From MGBC114079 sp964531385 (GTDB lineage: Bacteria; Bacillota; Clostridia; Lachnospirales; CAG-274): a stretch of DNA of 64,000 nucleotides. The stretch is taken from the NCBI GenBank assembly GCA_964531385.1, contig CAZHGC010000001.1:1-64000 (forward strand), given 5' to 3'. Position numbers and translations under genes: made by a program. The notes beneath the pieces were generated by a model. The model saw nothing but the letters and a program-made list of their open reading frames with translations. It did no database searches and was not told the DNA's origin. Shown one piece after another: positions 42,301 through 51,620 of the stretch (its first letter is position 1; each line of letters begins with the position of its first letter).

Positions 42301-44337
42301 ATGAAAATTCGCGAAATGCTTCTTGGAGTATTTGTTGTTGCAATTATTCTTATTATATTGATCCCGCCTCCGGCCGGGTTTTTGGACTTTTTGTTGATGT
42401 TAAACATCTTTATATCACTTCTTATTTTGATGAATGCAATTTATTCCAAAAAGTCGCTGGAAATGTCTATGTTTCCGACTTTATTGTTGATTACAACTTT
42501 GTTTAGAGTTGCTCTTAATATATGTTCTACTCGTCTTATCCTTGGACAAGGTTATGCGGGTGAAGTTGTTAATACTTTTGGTAATTTCGTTGCTGGCGGT
42601 GATATGACGGTTGGTATTATAATTTTTGCAATCATTGTTATTGTCAACTTTATGGTTATTACGAAAGGTTCGGACAGGGTTGCGGAAGTTACGGCACGTT
42701 TTACACTTGATGCTATGCCCGGAAAACAGATGGCTATTGATGCAGACCTTAATACAGGTATTATAACAGAAGACGAAGCTAAGGCACGAAGAAAAGAAAT
42801 TCAAGACGAATCGAGTTTCTTTGGAGCTATGGACGGTGCTACGAAGTTTGTTAAAGGAGATGCCATTGCCGGTATTTTAATTACATTTATAAACTTGATT
42901 GGTGGTATTTCCATTGGTGTGCTTAGTATGGGTAAAACTTTTAGCGAAGCGGCTCAGGTTTTTACTCTTATGACTATTGGTGACGGTTTGGTTGGACAAA
43001 TTCCGGCACTTATGATTTCTACCGCTACAGGTATTCTTGTTACAAAAGCTACAGACGAAGCTAATATAAGCGGACAGTTGACAGGTCAGCTTTTTGGCAA
43101 GCCGATTACTTTATATATTTCCGGAGTTGTTATGGTATTTTTGGGTGTTTGCACACCTTTGCCAATTTATTTCTTTGTTCCGTTTGGTCTTTTGCTTTTA
43201 TATTGCGGATATTCTTTGGACAGAGTTCAGAAAGTTGCGGCAATTCAAACGGAGATTACAACTGATGATTCGGAGGTTGAGGAAATTAGGAAACCTGAAA
43301 ATGTTATATCACTTTTGAATGTTGACCCGATTTTGTTGATATTTGGTTATGGACTTATTCCTCTTGTTGACAATAATCAGGGCGGTGACCTTTTGGACCG
43401 AGTTGTTATGATTAGACGGCAGATTGCACTTGAACTTGGTGCGGTTGTTCCTGTTATTCGACTTAGAGATGATATTAAACTTAGTCCAAATCAATATCGG
43501 ATATTAATTAAGGGCGTTGATGTTGCCGGGGGAGAAATTATGTTTGACCACTATATGGCGATGAACCCCGGATATGTTGAAGAAGAAATTGACGGTATTG
43601 AAACCGTTGAGCCATATCTTGGACTTCCTGCGTTATGGATTTCGGAGTCGCAAAGAGAAAGGGCGGAAGCTTTTGGTTATACGGTTGTTGACCCGCCGGC
43701 TATTATTGCAACTCATTTGACGGAAGTTATAAGAAATAATCTTCACGAATTGTTGAGCAGACAAGATGTTCAAAATCTTGTTGATAATGTTAAAGAAAAT
43801 AATCCTGTCCTTGTTGATGAACTTATTCCGAAACAAATGTCTATCGGAGATATTCAAAAAGTTCTCGCAAATCTTTTGCAAGAGGGTGTTTCTATTCGAG
43901 ATTTGGTTACAATTCTTGAAACTTTGGCTGATTATTCACAGCTTACAAAAGATACGGATATGCTTACTGAATATGTTAGACAAGCTTTGAGAAGGTCTAT
44001 TTCTCAAAAATATTTTGGCGACGGAGCTAACAACAAAGTTATTACTCTTGACCCACAAATTGAGCAGGAAATTAGAGACAGCGTTCAACAAACAGAACAT
44101 GGTTCATATATTTCTATGGAACCGGAAAGAACTCAGTTGATTTTTTCAAGCCTTAACAAAGAAATTTCAAAACTTACATCTCTTGGTTTGCAACCTATTA
44201 TTCTTACTTCGCCTATTGTTAGAATTTATTTTAAAAGGCTTGTTGAACAGGTTGCACCGGATTTGGTTGTTTTATCATTTAACGAAATTGAACCTAATGC
44301 TGAAATACAATCTATTGGAATGGTGGGTATAGCATGA
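42301..44337 (+). CDS. flhA: Flagellar export gate protein FlhA
   Basis: 678 aa. The first ~300 residues hold eight membrane helices with the conserved cytoplasmic loop (D-A-M-P-G-K-Q-M-A-I-D-A-D-L, then E-D-E-A-K-A-R-R and E-S-S-F-F-G-A-M-D-G-A-T-K-F-V-K-G-D-A-I-A-G). The rest is the cytoplasmic docking platform for chaperones. AAAGGAG precedes the ATG. flhF overlaps its stop by 4 bases. The 240-base gap upstream holds the internal promoter and a small hairpin (TATCGG/CCGATA, 42251-42266), with no ORF. Confidence 0.97.
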   Translation: MKIREMLLGVFVVAIILIILIPPPAGFLDFLLMLNIFISLLILMNAIYSKKSLEMSMFPTLLLITTLFRVALNICSTRLILGQGYAGEVVNTFGNFVAGGDMTVGIIIFAIIVIVNFMVITKGSDRVAEVTARFTLDAMPGKQMAIDADLNTGIITEDEAKARRKEIQDESSFFGAMDGATKFVKGDAIAGILITFINLIGGISIGVLSMGKTFSEAAQVFTLMTIGDGLVGQIPALMISTATGILVTKATDEANISGQLTGQLFGKPITLYISGVVMVFLGVCTPLPIYFFVPFGLLLLYCGYSLDRVQKVAAIQTEITTDDSEVEEIRKPENVISLLNVDPILLIFGYGLIPLVDNNQGGDLLDRVVMIRRQIALELGAVVPVIRLRDDIKLSPNQYRILIKGVDVAGGEIMFDHYMAMNPGYVEEEIDGIETVEPYLGLPALWISESQRERAEAFGYTVVDPPAIIATHLTEVIRNNLHELLSRQDVQNLVDNVKENNPVLVDELIPKQMSIGDIQKVLANLLQEGVSIRDLVTILETLADYSQLTKDTDMLTEYVRQALRRSISQKYFGDGANNKVITLDPQIEQEIRDSVQQTEHGSYISMEPERTQLIFSSLNKEISKLTSLGLQPIILTSPIVRIYFKRLVEQVAPDLVVLSFNEIEPNAEIQSIGMVGIA

Positions 44338-45512
44338 AAATGAAAAAATATGAGGCCATTACCGAGCAAAAGGCTATTGAAATGGTTAAAGAAGAGCTTG
44401 GAATGGACGCCACAATTTTAAACATTAAAAAAATTAAGCCAAGAGGATTGTTTGCTTTTTTCAGAAAACCACGTGTTGAAGTTACAGCTGCCTATGAAGA
44501 TAAGCCGGTTGTTAAGAAAGACGAAAAAAAGGACTCTTTCCAATTTAATCAAAAATTTATTGAAAAATCGGCACAGGATACAAAGAAAATTGCTAAACAG
44601 CAAAAAACTATTGATGAGCTTGAAAAAAAACTCAACGATACTGAAGGACTTTTGGAGCAAGTTATGCAGAAGCTTTCGGTTTCTTCATATAATGTTGAGG
44701 CTACAAGAAAATATGATAATGCTATGCTTCAATTTTTCTATGAAAAACTGATTTCACAAGGAGTTTCACCTAAAATTACCGAAATTTTACTTAAAGATAT
44801 TGAAAATGTTGAAGATTTGGACAATTTGGATATTAACTTAATTGTGAAAATAGTGTATAATAGAATAGTGAAGATGCTTGGTGAACCAAAAATTTTGAAT
44901 GTTCAAAAGAGCGGGAAGTCATATGCAAAAAATGTTGTTTTTATTGGACCGACAGGTGTTGGAAAAACAACAACCATTGCAAAGCTGTCTTCGCAATTTA
45001 TATTTAATGATAAACTTAATGTTGGTTTTATTACAGCCGACACATATAGAATTGCTGCGGTTGAACAACTTAAAACTTATGCGGATATTTTGAATTCGGA
45101 GGTTGGAGTTGTTTACAACAGCGAAGATGTTGTTGAAAAAATTAATGAATTTAAAATTATTAATGATGTTATTTTTATTGATACTGCAGGAAGGTCACAC
45201 AAAGACGAAGAAAATCTTAATGAACTTAAATTGTTTTTGGAGGCTATTCCAAAGCCTGAAATATATCTTGTTCTTAGTATTACAACGAAATATGAGGATT
45301 TATTAAGTATTATTGAGGCTTATTCAAAAATAACGAATTTTAAAATCATATTTACTAAACTTGATGAAACTTCTTGTCTCGGTTCGGTTTTAAATATTTG
45401 TTATGAAACGGGAAAAGAAATTTCTTATGCTACAAACGGACAAAATGTTCCTGACGATATAGACATTATTAAACCTGAAAGAATTGCCAGAGAGCTATTG
45501 GGAAGTAGGTAA
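44334..45512 (+). CDS. flhF: Flagellar biosynthesis SRP-type GTPase FlhF
   Basis: 392 aa. The N-terminal part is a basic domain (A-R/K-rich) then coiled coil (about 75-110). The SRP GTPase domain follows, with Walker A G-P-T-G-V-G-K-T-T-T near residues 204-213 and D-T-A-G-R-S. It determines the position and number of flagella. It pairs with FlhG, whose gene lies 5 bases downstream. An ATGA overlap joins it to flhA. Confidence 0.95.
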   Translation: MKMKKYEAITEQKAIEMVKEELGMDATILNIKKIKPRGLFAFFRKPRVEVTAAYEDKPVVKKDEKKDSFQFNQKFIEKSAQDTKKIAKQQKTIDELEKKLNDTEGLLEQVMQKLSVSSYNVEATRKYDNAMLQFFYEKLISQGVSPKITEILLKDIENVEDLDNLDINLIVKIVYNRIVKMLGEPKILNVQKSGKSYAKNVVFIGPTGVGKTTTIAKLSSQFIFNDKLNVGFITADTYRIAAVEQLKTYADILNSEVGVVYNSEDVVEKINEFKIINDVIFIDTAGRSHKDEENLNELKLFLEAIPKPEIYLVLSITTKYEDLLSIIEAYSKITNFKIIFTKLDETSCLGSVLNICYETGKEISYATNGQNVPDDIDIIKPERIARELLGSR

Positions 45513-45517
45513 TAGTT

Positions 45518-46405
45518 ATGATTGACCAAGCTAATAACCTTAGAAACATGATAAACAATAATAATATGCAACGCAAGAAAGTTGAACTTTCATCGAGAGT
45601 TATTACTGTTACAAGCGGTAAGGGCGGTGTTGGAAAGACGAATTTTTCTTTAAATCTTGCTATTCAAATGAGCAGACTTAACAAAAGAGTTGTTATTATT
45701 GATGCAGATTTTGGGTTGGCCAATATTGAGGTGCTTTTTGGGATTTTGCCTAAATATAATCTTGCTGATGTACTTAGAGGCGAAAGAGATGTTGAAGAAG
45801 TTTTGACTGACGGGCCTAAGGGGATTAAATTTATTTCCGGCGGTTCGGGGCTTAAAGAACTTTCCAATATTACCGAAAAACAAATGAATTATTTTATAAA
45901 TAATTTTTCTTATCTTGATGCAATTTCTGATATAATAATTATAGATACGGGAGCGGGAATTTCTAAGTCGGTTATTAATTTTATTAAGGCATCGGACGAA
46001 ACTATTATTGTTACTACTCCCGAGCCGACATCGGTTACAGATGCATATGCTCTTATTAAAACCATTAAAGAAGAAAGTTATGCAAATGTTCCGGATTTTA
46101 AGGTTGTCGTTAACAGGGTTGACGATGATGAGGAGGGGCTTGAAATTTATAACAAAATATCAAGGGCTTCTTCCAAATTCCTTGGAATTTCTTTGGAAAA
46201 TTTGGGTTATATACCTTATGACAGATTTCTTGTTAAAGCTGTTAAACATCAACAACCCGCAACTATGTGTTTTCCGAATTGCGATTTTTCGAAAGCAATT
46301 TTGAGGGTTTGCGATAGATTAATGAATGTTGAAAATGAAATGAATGTTGAAAAATCCGGAATTAGAGGATTTATGAAAAAACTTGTTAATATTTTTGGAA
46401 ATTAG
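45518..46405 (+). CDS. flhG: MinD-like flagellar number regulator FlhG (YlxH)
   Basis: 295 aa. A deviant Walker A ATPase: S-G-K-G-G-V-G-K-T near residues 33-41, then D-A-D-F-G-L-A-N-I and D-T-G-A-G-I-S. The N-terminal Q-A-x-x-L-R-x-M segment (about 4-12) is the FlhF-activating helix. Its ATPase cycle limits flagellar number. The ribosome site is weak (GTAGG), consistent with coupling to flhF. Confidence 0.94.
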   Translation: MIDQANNLRNMINNNNMQRKKVELSSRVITVTSGKGGVGKTNFSLNLAIQMSRLNKRVVIIDADFGLANIEVLFGILPKYNLADVLRGERDVEEVLTDGPKGIKFISGGSGLKELSNITEKQMNYFINNFSYLDAISDIIIIDTGAGISKSVINFIKASDETIIVTTPEPTSVTDAYALIKTIKEESYANVPDFKVVVNRVDDDEEGLEIYNKISRASSKFLGISLENLGYIPYDRFLVKAVKHQQPATMCFPNCDFSKAILRVCDRLMNVENEMNVEKSGIRGFMKKLVNIFGN

Positions 46406-46417
46406 GAGGTGGCTTTA

Positions 46418-47092
46418 ATGTCTCTTGACAATATAAAGACCGGAAACAGAGTTGAAATTTCGCTTAATAATGACAAAAAAGTTCGATATACAAGTTTGGT
46501 TGAGGAAAATTATAATGACGGAAAGCTACTTCTTTATATACCTATGATGTATGGTAAAATTATTAAGCTTCCTATTGATGAAGAATACTCTTTTAATTTC
46601 ATTACGGAAACAGGCGTTTCCAAATATAATGCAATTATAAAAGAATACGTTTATTTGGACGATTTTAATTTTATGGTTGTTGAAATTAAAGATGAACTTG
46701 AAAATCTTCAGCGACGAGAGTTCTTTAGATTTGATTGTGTTTTGCCTTTGAAATTTATTAAGCTTTCTGATGATGATATTCAAAATAAAGATTGCTTTTT
46801 GGAAGGAACTATTAAAGATTTGGGTGAGGGTGGAATTAGATTTCTTTCGAACGAAGATGTTGAAGTTGGAGAGAAAGTTAAATTTTTTATAACTTTAAAC
46901 TATGAAAATGCTATTGTTAAAGGTGATATTTTACACAAGCAAGAATATCCTAAATCTAATTTTAAGTATCAATATCGAGTTAAATTTTTTGATTTGAATG
47001 AAAGCGAAAAAGATAAAATTCTTAAATATATATTTTTTGAACAGAGATTCAAAGCACGCAAAGACAGAGAAGCTATTGACATAAACAGTTGA
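46418..47092 (+). CDS. PilZ-domain protein (YcgR/YpfA-like)
   Basis: 224 aa. The N-terminal YcgR-like part (about 1-95) is followed by a PilZ domain. It has R-R-E-F-F-R-F near residue 98 and D-L-G-E-G-G-I-R near residue 130, where the usual D/N-x-S-x-x-G appears as D-L-G-E-G-G. Such proteins bind c-di-GMP and slow the motor by contacting the stator or switch. The ATG at 46418 is chosen because AGGAGGTGG lies just upstream. Its place in the operon supports a motor-brake role; binding is not proven. Confidence 0.88.
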   Translation: MSLDNIKTGNRVEISLNNDKKVRYTSLVEENYNDGKLLLYIPMMYGKIIKLPIDEEYSFNFITETGVSKYNAIIKEYVYLDDFNFMVVEIKDELENLQRREFFRFDCVLPLKFIKLSDDDIQNKDCFLEGTIKDLGEGGIRFLSNEDVEVGEKVKFFITLNYENAIVKGDILHKQEYPKSNFKYQYRVKFFDLNESEKDKILKYIFFEQRFKARKDREAIDINS

Positions 47093-47147
47093 TTTTTATA
47101 AGTGTTTAGATTCTTGGCTGTTTTCAGCGTAATGGGAGTAGTGATAA

Positions 47148-47642
47148 ATGGGTTCATTTGATAGAATGATAATTGTGGGTATGGCAGATTTGAATGTTAC
47201 AAAATGTCCGGGAGTTCTTACAACTCTTGGTCTTGGGTCATGTGTTGGAATTGCTTTGTATGACCCTATTAATAAAATAGCGGGGCTTGCTCATGTTATG
47301 CTCCCTGACAGCACACAGATTAAGAATAATTCAAATGTTGCAAAATTTGCGGATTCGGCAACGAAAAAGCTTATTATGGATATGTGCATTATGGGGGCTA
47401 AAAGAGATTTTCTTAAAGCCAAAATTGCAGGCGGAGCTCAGATGTTTGCTTTTGATTCTACAAATGAAAATATGAGAATTGGCGACAGAAATGTTGAAGC
47501 TACAATACGTATTTTGCGTATGTATGGCATTCCTATTATTGCCAATCATACAGGTTCGAATTATGGTAGAACTATAGAGCTGTATTCTGATGACGGCAGG
47601 CTTATTGTTAAAACTATCGGACACGGAACTTATGTTATTTAG
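47148..47642 (+). CDS. cheD: Chemoreceptor glutamine deamidase CheD
   Basis: 164 aa. Catalytic residues are seen in order: the Thr in L-T-T-L-G-L-G-S-C-V-G-I, the Cys in G-S-C, and the His in L-A-H-V-M-L-P. The conserved I-G-x-R-N-V and G-x-x-Y-G-R-T-I patterns follow. CheD deamidates chemoreceptors and partners with CheC. In this cluster it stands without cheA, cheB, cheW or cheC. AATGGGAGTAG precedes the ATG. Confidence 0.94.
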   Translation: MGSFDRMIIVGMADLNVTKCPGVLTTLGLGSCVGIALYDPINKIAGLAHVMLPDSTQIKNNSNVAKFADSATKKLIMDMCIMGAKRDFLKAKIAGGAQMFAFDSTNENMRIGDRNVEATIRILRMYGIPIIANHTGSNYGRTIELYSDDGRLIVKTIGHGTYVI

Positions 47643-47654
47643 GTGGGTGAGAGT

Positions 47655-47933
47655 ATGCTTGAAAAGTTACACATTTATATTACTATTATTGCTGCACTGA
47701 TTGTTAATATTTGTTGTATTGTTATGTCAAACTCTTTATATCAGTCGGTTTTGTATATTATTGCTACTATTGTTGTTTTTTACATAATTGGGATTTTTGT
47801 TAGAAATTTTATTATTAACAATTTTTATCCGGAAATTGACGAGATAGACGAAGAAGCTGACGGGAATTTGGTTGAGGAAGCTGAAGGAGTTGAGGTTTCC
47901 GATGAAGAAAAAGAGCAAGAACAGATTGGCTGA
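47655..47933 (+). CDS. Small two-helix membrane protein of the flagellar cluster
   Basis: 92 aa. Two hydrophobic helices (about 7-25 and 31-53) are followed by a highly acidic C-terminus (runs of E-I-D-E-I-D-E-E and late E-E-K-E-Q-E). The ATG at 47655 follows AGGTGGGTGAGAG. It sits between cheD and the sigma factor gene, and no known family is recognised. A membrane anchor with a charged cytoplasmic tail is inferred. Confidence 0.7.
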   Translation: MLEKLHIYITIIAALIVNICCIVMSNSLYQSVLYIIATIVVFYIIGIFVRNFIINNFYPEIDEIDEEADGNLVEEAEGVEVSDEEKEQEQIG

Positions 47934-47966
47934 AATTAAATTTTATTTTTATTTGGAGGGGAGCAG

Positions 47967-48731
47967 ATGACAGATAATGTTAAAGATTTGTGGAAATCAT
48001 ACAGAGCCACAAAAGAGCCTTTGATAAAAGAAAAGCTTATATTGGAATATGCTCCTCTTGTTAAACTTGTTGCAGGAAGAATAAATATGCACATTGGGCA
48101 ATATGTTGAATGTGAAGACCTTGTAAGTTATGGAATTTTTGGTCTTATTGACGCTATTGATAAATATGATTTTGAAAAGGGCGTTAAATTTGAAACTTAT
48201 GCCTCTCTCAGAATTAGAGGCGAAATTATTGATAACATAAGAAAGCTTGACTGGGTTCCACGAACTTTGAGACAGAAAAGCAAACAACTTGAAAAAGTTT
48301 ATTCTTCTGTTGAAGCTGAACTTGGAAGAGAACCTACCTATGACGAATTATCTGAGAAAATGGGTGTGTCTGTTGATGAAGTTAAGGGCATTATGCAAAA
48401 ATCAGTTGCCTCATCATTAATTTCTCTTGATGATTATATTGATAGCAGCAAAGAAGCTACCGTTGCCGATGTTGTTGAAGCAAAGTTGGAATCGCCTGAT
48501 TTAAGTTATGAAAAAAAAGAGCTTAGAGCTATGCTTGTTGAGGCGATAAACCAACTTACCGAAAAAGAAAAAAGAGTTGTTACTTTATATTATTTTGAAG
48601 AACTTACACTTAAAGAAATCAGTAAAATTATGAGTGTTTCAGAATCGAGGGTTTCTCAGATACACTCTAAGGCTGTTATTAAGCTTCAAAATAAACTTGG
48701 AAAGTATAAATCGATTTTATTTTTGAATTAA
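47967..48731 (+). CDS. fliA: Sigma-28 family flagellar sigma factor
   Basis: 254 aa (SigD in Bacillus naming). It has regions 2, 3 and 4: E-C-E-D-L-V-S-Y-G-I-F-G-L-I-D-A-I near residue 50, R-I-R-G-E-I-I-D-N-I-R near residue 86, W-V-P-R-T-L-R-Q-K-S, then the C-terminal L-T-E-K-E-K-R-V and S-E-S-R-V-S-Q-I-H-S-K-A. It should drive flagellin and late chemotaxis genes, which are outside the window. A GGAGGGGAG site precedes the ATG. No anti-sigma factor FlgM gene is visible. Confidence 0.95.
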   Translation: MTDNVKDLWKSYRATKEPLIKEKLILEYAPLVKLVAGRINMHIGQYVECEDLVSYGIFGLIDAIDKYDFEKGVKFETYASLRIRGEIIDNIRKLDWVPRTLRQKSKQLEKVYSSVEAELGREPTYDELSEKMGVSVDEVKGIMQKSVASSLISLDDYIDSSKEATVADVVEAKLESPDLSYEKKELRAMLVEAINQLTEKEKRVVTLYYFEELTLKEISKIMSVSESRVSQIHSKAVIKLQNKLGKYKSILFLN

Positions 48732-48751
48732 TTTTTGGGGGGTATAGTTTG

Positions 48752-50164
48752 ATGGATAATGCATCTAAAGTTAATGATGATTTTTCGAAAAACGAAAGTA
48801 TTGATTTAGATATTGCTGCTGATAAAATGACTGCATCTATTATTTTTAATGAGCCTATTAATAATGGAAAATTACTTACTAAAACAGATGTTGTGCGAAT
48901 TTTAAACGGATATGGAATAAGATATGGAATAAACGAGGATTATATTGAAACGCTTATAACAAGCAAAGAATATGGCAGATGGTATGAAATTGCCAAAGGT
49001 GATTTGCCGACAACGGGTGTTGACGGATATATTGAGTATTTCTTTACAACAGACAAAAAATCTTTGCAACCGAAAGAGCTTGAAGACGGTTCAGTTGATT
49101 ATAGAAATTTAAATTTGTTTGAAACGGCGGTTGAAAACCAGACTCTTGCAATTGCTCACCCGCCTGTTTTGGGAAAAGACGGTATGACGATTTTTGCAAA
49201 GACTATTCCTTGTGAAAAAACGAAAAAAACGCCGGCTCTTCCGAGAGGAAAAAACACCAAAGTTCTTGAAGACGGGCTTACTCTTGTTTCGGAAATAAGC
49301 GGAAGAATTTTTTATATGGACGGAAGAGTTAGTGTTTTGCCTATTCTTGAAATTATGGGTGATGTTGATAACTCTACAGGTAATGTTGAATTTTTGGGAA
49401 CCATTGTTGTTAAAGGTGCAGTTTTATCGGGATTTTCAGTTACTGCGGGTGCTGACGTTGAAATTGAGGGTTCTGTTGAGGGTGCAACTATAAAGGCAAA
49501 AGGAAATATTTTACTTATGAAGGGTGTTCAGGGCGGTGGAAAAGCTGTTATTGACGCCGGAGGAGATATTAATGCAAACTTTATTGAAAGCAGTAACATT
49601 TCTGCAAACGGAAATATTACTGCAAATTCAATTATGCACAGTAATGTTCGATGTGGTGGGGTTTTGAATCTTGTTGGAAAAAGAGGGTTGCTTGTTGGCG
49701 GAAAAACTGTTGTTGGAACTAAAATTGAAGCGAAAACGATTGGTTCTAATATGGCAACTGTTACTGAACTTGAAGTTGGCGTTGACCCTATACAGCTTGA
49801 AGAATATAAAGAGGCTGTTAGCAACATTGAAAAATACAGCGAGAATTTTAAACAAAACGAAAAAGTTATAAATATGCTTCAAAAAGTTGATATTTCGAAG
49901 CTTACAGATGATAAGAAAAAAATGCTTATGGACGCTATACGTTCTAAAATTATTCTTAAATCAAAGATTAACGAAAGTCAGCAAAAGGTTGAAGCTATTA
50001 TGCCTAAGCTTAAACAAAAGAATGGTAAAGTTTCGGCAAGTAATGTTGTTTATTCGGGAGTTAAAGTTACAATTAACGATGCGGTTATGTATGTTAGAGA
50101 TGATATTCAACATTGTTCTTTGACAAACAACAAAGGCAAAGTTCATATTGGTGCATATTTGTAA
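48752..50164 (+). CDS. FapA-like DUF342 protein
   Basis: 470 aa. The first ~190 residues form the FapA-N domain (a domain in some Gram-positive flagellar clusters). The centre is a right-handed beta-helix (about 195-330) with repeated G-x-I/V-x-A-x-G-D turns (G-D-I-N-A-N, then G-N-I-T-A-N). A coiled coil follows (about 345-420). The ATG at 48752 has GGGGGGT upstream. It is placed after the sigma factor gene in many clostridial flagellar operons; the function is unknown. Confidence 0.82.
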   Translation: MDNASKVNDDFSKNESIDLDIAADKMTASIIFNEPINNGKLLTKTDVVRILNGYGIRYGINEDYIETLITSKEYGRWYEIAKGDLPTTGVDGYIEYFFTTDKKSLQPKELEDGSVDYRNLNLFETAVENQTLAIAHPPVLGKDGMTIFAKTIPCEKTKKTPALPRGKNTKVLEDGLTLVSEISGRIFYMDGRVSVLPILEIMGDVDNSTGNVEFLGTIVVKGAVLSGFSVTAGADVEIEGSVEGATIKAKGNILLMKGVQGGGKAVIDAGGDINANFIESSNISANGNITANSIMHSNVRCGGVLNLVGKRGLLVGGKTVVGTKIEAKTIGSNMATVTELEVGVDPIQLEEYKEAVSNIEKYSENFKQNEKVINMLQKVDISKLTDDKKKMLMDAIRSKIILKSKINESQQKVEAIMPKLKQKNGKVSASNVVYSGVKVTINDAVMYVRDDIQHCSLTNNKGKVHIGAYL

Positions 50165-50201
50165 AACTTGTTTTTCTATTATTTTTTAAGAGGGTGATTT
50201 T

Positions 50202-50504
50202 ATGTCAATCCAACCTATTGATTTACAACTTATGATGAATCGGTCTACAGAAGTTAATCATGTTACTACACAAAATCAGAGATATGACGCCCAACAGCAA
50301 AGTTTTAATTATGAATTTCAACAACACGTTGAACAAAATTTGACTCAGATTAATAAATCGAATAAATCGGAAGATACCGAAATTCATGATGGACAGGGTA
50401 GAAACAAGGGTCAATATCGAGGTCAAAAAAGAGAAAAGAAAAAAGAAGAAGAACAACAGATTAAAAAGAACAAAAGTAGCAGTCTTTTTGATGTCAGCAT
50501 ATAA
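50202..50504 (+). CDS. Small hydrophilic flagellar-cluster protein, unknown
   Basis: 100 aa. It opens with I-Q-P-I-D-L-Q-L-M, has Gln/Asn-rich middle helices, and ends in a Lys/Glu-rich basic stretch (R-E-K-K-K-E-E-E). It is probably disordered. AGAGGGTGA precedes the ATG. It is found in this position in several clostridial flagellar operons as an uncharacterised protein. Confidence 0.65.
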   Translation: MSIQPIDLQLMMNRSTEVNHVTTQNQRYDAQQQSFNYEFQQHVEQNLTQINKSNKSEDTEIHDGQGRNKGQYRGQKREKKKEEEQQIKKNKSSSLFDVSI

Positions 50505-50522
50505 TTTTGAGGAGATAGAACA

Positions 50523-51005
50523 ATGCTATTTAATATTATTTTAATATTGCTTATGTGCGTTGGAATTGGTCTGATTATTTTTTCGGCTTTGAATAAAAAG
50601 GGCTTGAAAAAGGGCAATAATGATTATTTTGAGGCAAACGCTTCGGTTCAACTTGTTAAGCAAGCTATTTTGGACGCTGATAATGCTATTGAACAACTTA
50701 ATAAGATTTCTTCTAATGTTTTTGAAGAATTTGAGGAAAAATATCAAGAGCTTTTGTTTTTGTATCAAATGATTGATGATATGAAAGAAAAACGTGAGAA
50801 AGTTGATTTTAGAGCAAATTCTGCTAATGAGAGCGGTTTTGCTGGCAATGTTGGACATAGACAAAAAACTTATTTTAAAAATCCAAATCTTGAAAAAATT
50901 AAAAGTATGTATGAACAAGGTCTTTCCATTTCGGAAATTTCTAAGGCTCTTAATATGGGGCAGGGGGAAATTAAACTTATTTTAGAACTTGGAAAGGCAA
51001 GGTGA
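50523..51005 (+). CDS. Membrane-anchored protein with C-terminal HTH (DUF6115-like)
   Basis: 160 aa. One N-terminal membrane helix (residues 2-21), a basic patch, a coiled coil (about 40-90), then a C-terminal helix-turn-helix-like segment (M-Y-E-Q-G-L-S-I-S-E-I-S-K-A-L-N-M-G). This fits the DUF6115-like proteins of flagellar clusters. An HTH on a membrane protein may bind DNA or protein; I cannot tell which. GAGGAGATAG precedes the ATG. Confidence 0.7.
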   Translation: MLFNIILILLMCVGIGLIIFSALNKKGLKKGNNDYFEANASVQLVKQAILDADNAIEQLNKISSNVFEEFEEKYQELLFLYQMIDDMKEKREKVDFRANSANESGFAGNVGHRQKTYFKNPNLEKIKSMYEQGLSISEISKALNMGQGEIKLILELGKAR

Positions 51006-51009
51006 TTTA

Positions 51010-51609
51010 ATGGATAGCAGAAGTTTTACTTTTGGTTTGGGAATTGGAATCATTTTTTCTGTTATTGTTATTTGGATTGTTTACGGTGTTTCTGATTTTG
51101 GAGCGAAGGAACTTTCAAAAGAGGAAATTGAGCAAAAAGCAAGGGAATACGGAATGGAATATGTTTCGGAAGAGCTTTGGAAAACAGAGACGGAAAGCGA
51201 AACAACTTCTGTTTCCAATCAGCCCGCAAAATATGAGGCGGAAACAGCTGAAGTTATAAGCTATTCAAATGAAGAAGAAAAAGCAACGGAAGAGAATCTT
51301 GTGCAAGAAAATGAACAAGAAGAAAATGCTGATAGTGAAGAACCTATTTCAGAAAATTCAAATTCTGGAGAAATTTTGGAAAGCGAAAGTGCTGATAAAT
51401 TTGCAGATATAACAATTAATTCGGGAAGCAATGCAAGAAAAGTTTGCAAAATATTGGCTGAAAAGGGCGTTATTGAAGATGCTTTTGAATATGAGCAATA
51501 TTTAGTTAAAAATAAGAAGACCGCTGATATTAGAACGGGGAACTATAAAATTCCTAAAAATATAGATTTTGATGATTTGACTAATATCATTAGTAAAAAG
51601 GCTAAATGA
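51010..51609 (+). CDS. Membrane protein with MltG/YceG-like C-terminal segment
   Basis: 199 aa. N-terminal membrane helix (about 7-28), a long acidic linker rich in Glu/Ser (about 50-130), and a C-terminal segment with I-N-S-G-S-N-A-R-K-V-C-K-I-L-A-E-K-G-V-I and R-T-G-N-Y-K-I-P. The latter resembles the LysM-like start of endolytic transglycosylase MltG, but the catalytic domain is absent. It may bind the cell wall. It is the last gene of the flagellar supercluster, followed by a terminator-like hairpin. The start at 51010 has AAGGTG before it. Confidence 0.7.
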   Translation: MDSRSFTFGLGIGIIFSVIVIWIVYGVSDFGAKELSKEEIEQKAREYGMEYVSEELWKTETESETTSVSNQPAKYEAETAEVISYSNEEEKATEENLVQENEQEENADSEEPISENSNSGEILESESADKFADITINSGSNARKVCKILAEKGVIEDAFEYEQYLVKNKKTADIRTGNYKIPKNIDFDDLTNIISKKAK

Positions 51610-51620
51610 GATTTGAAAAG

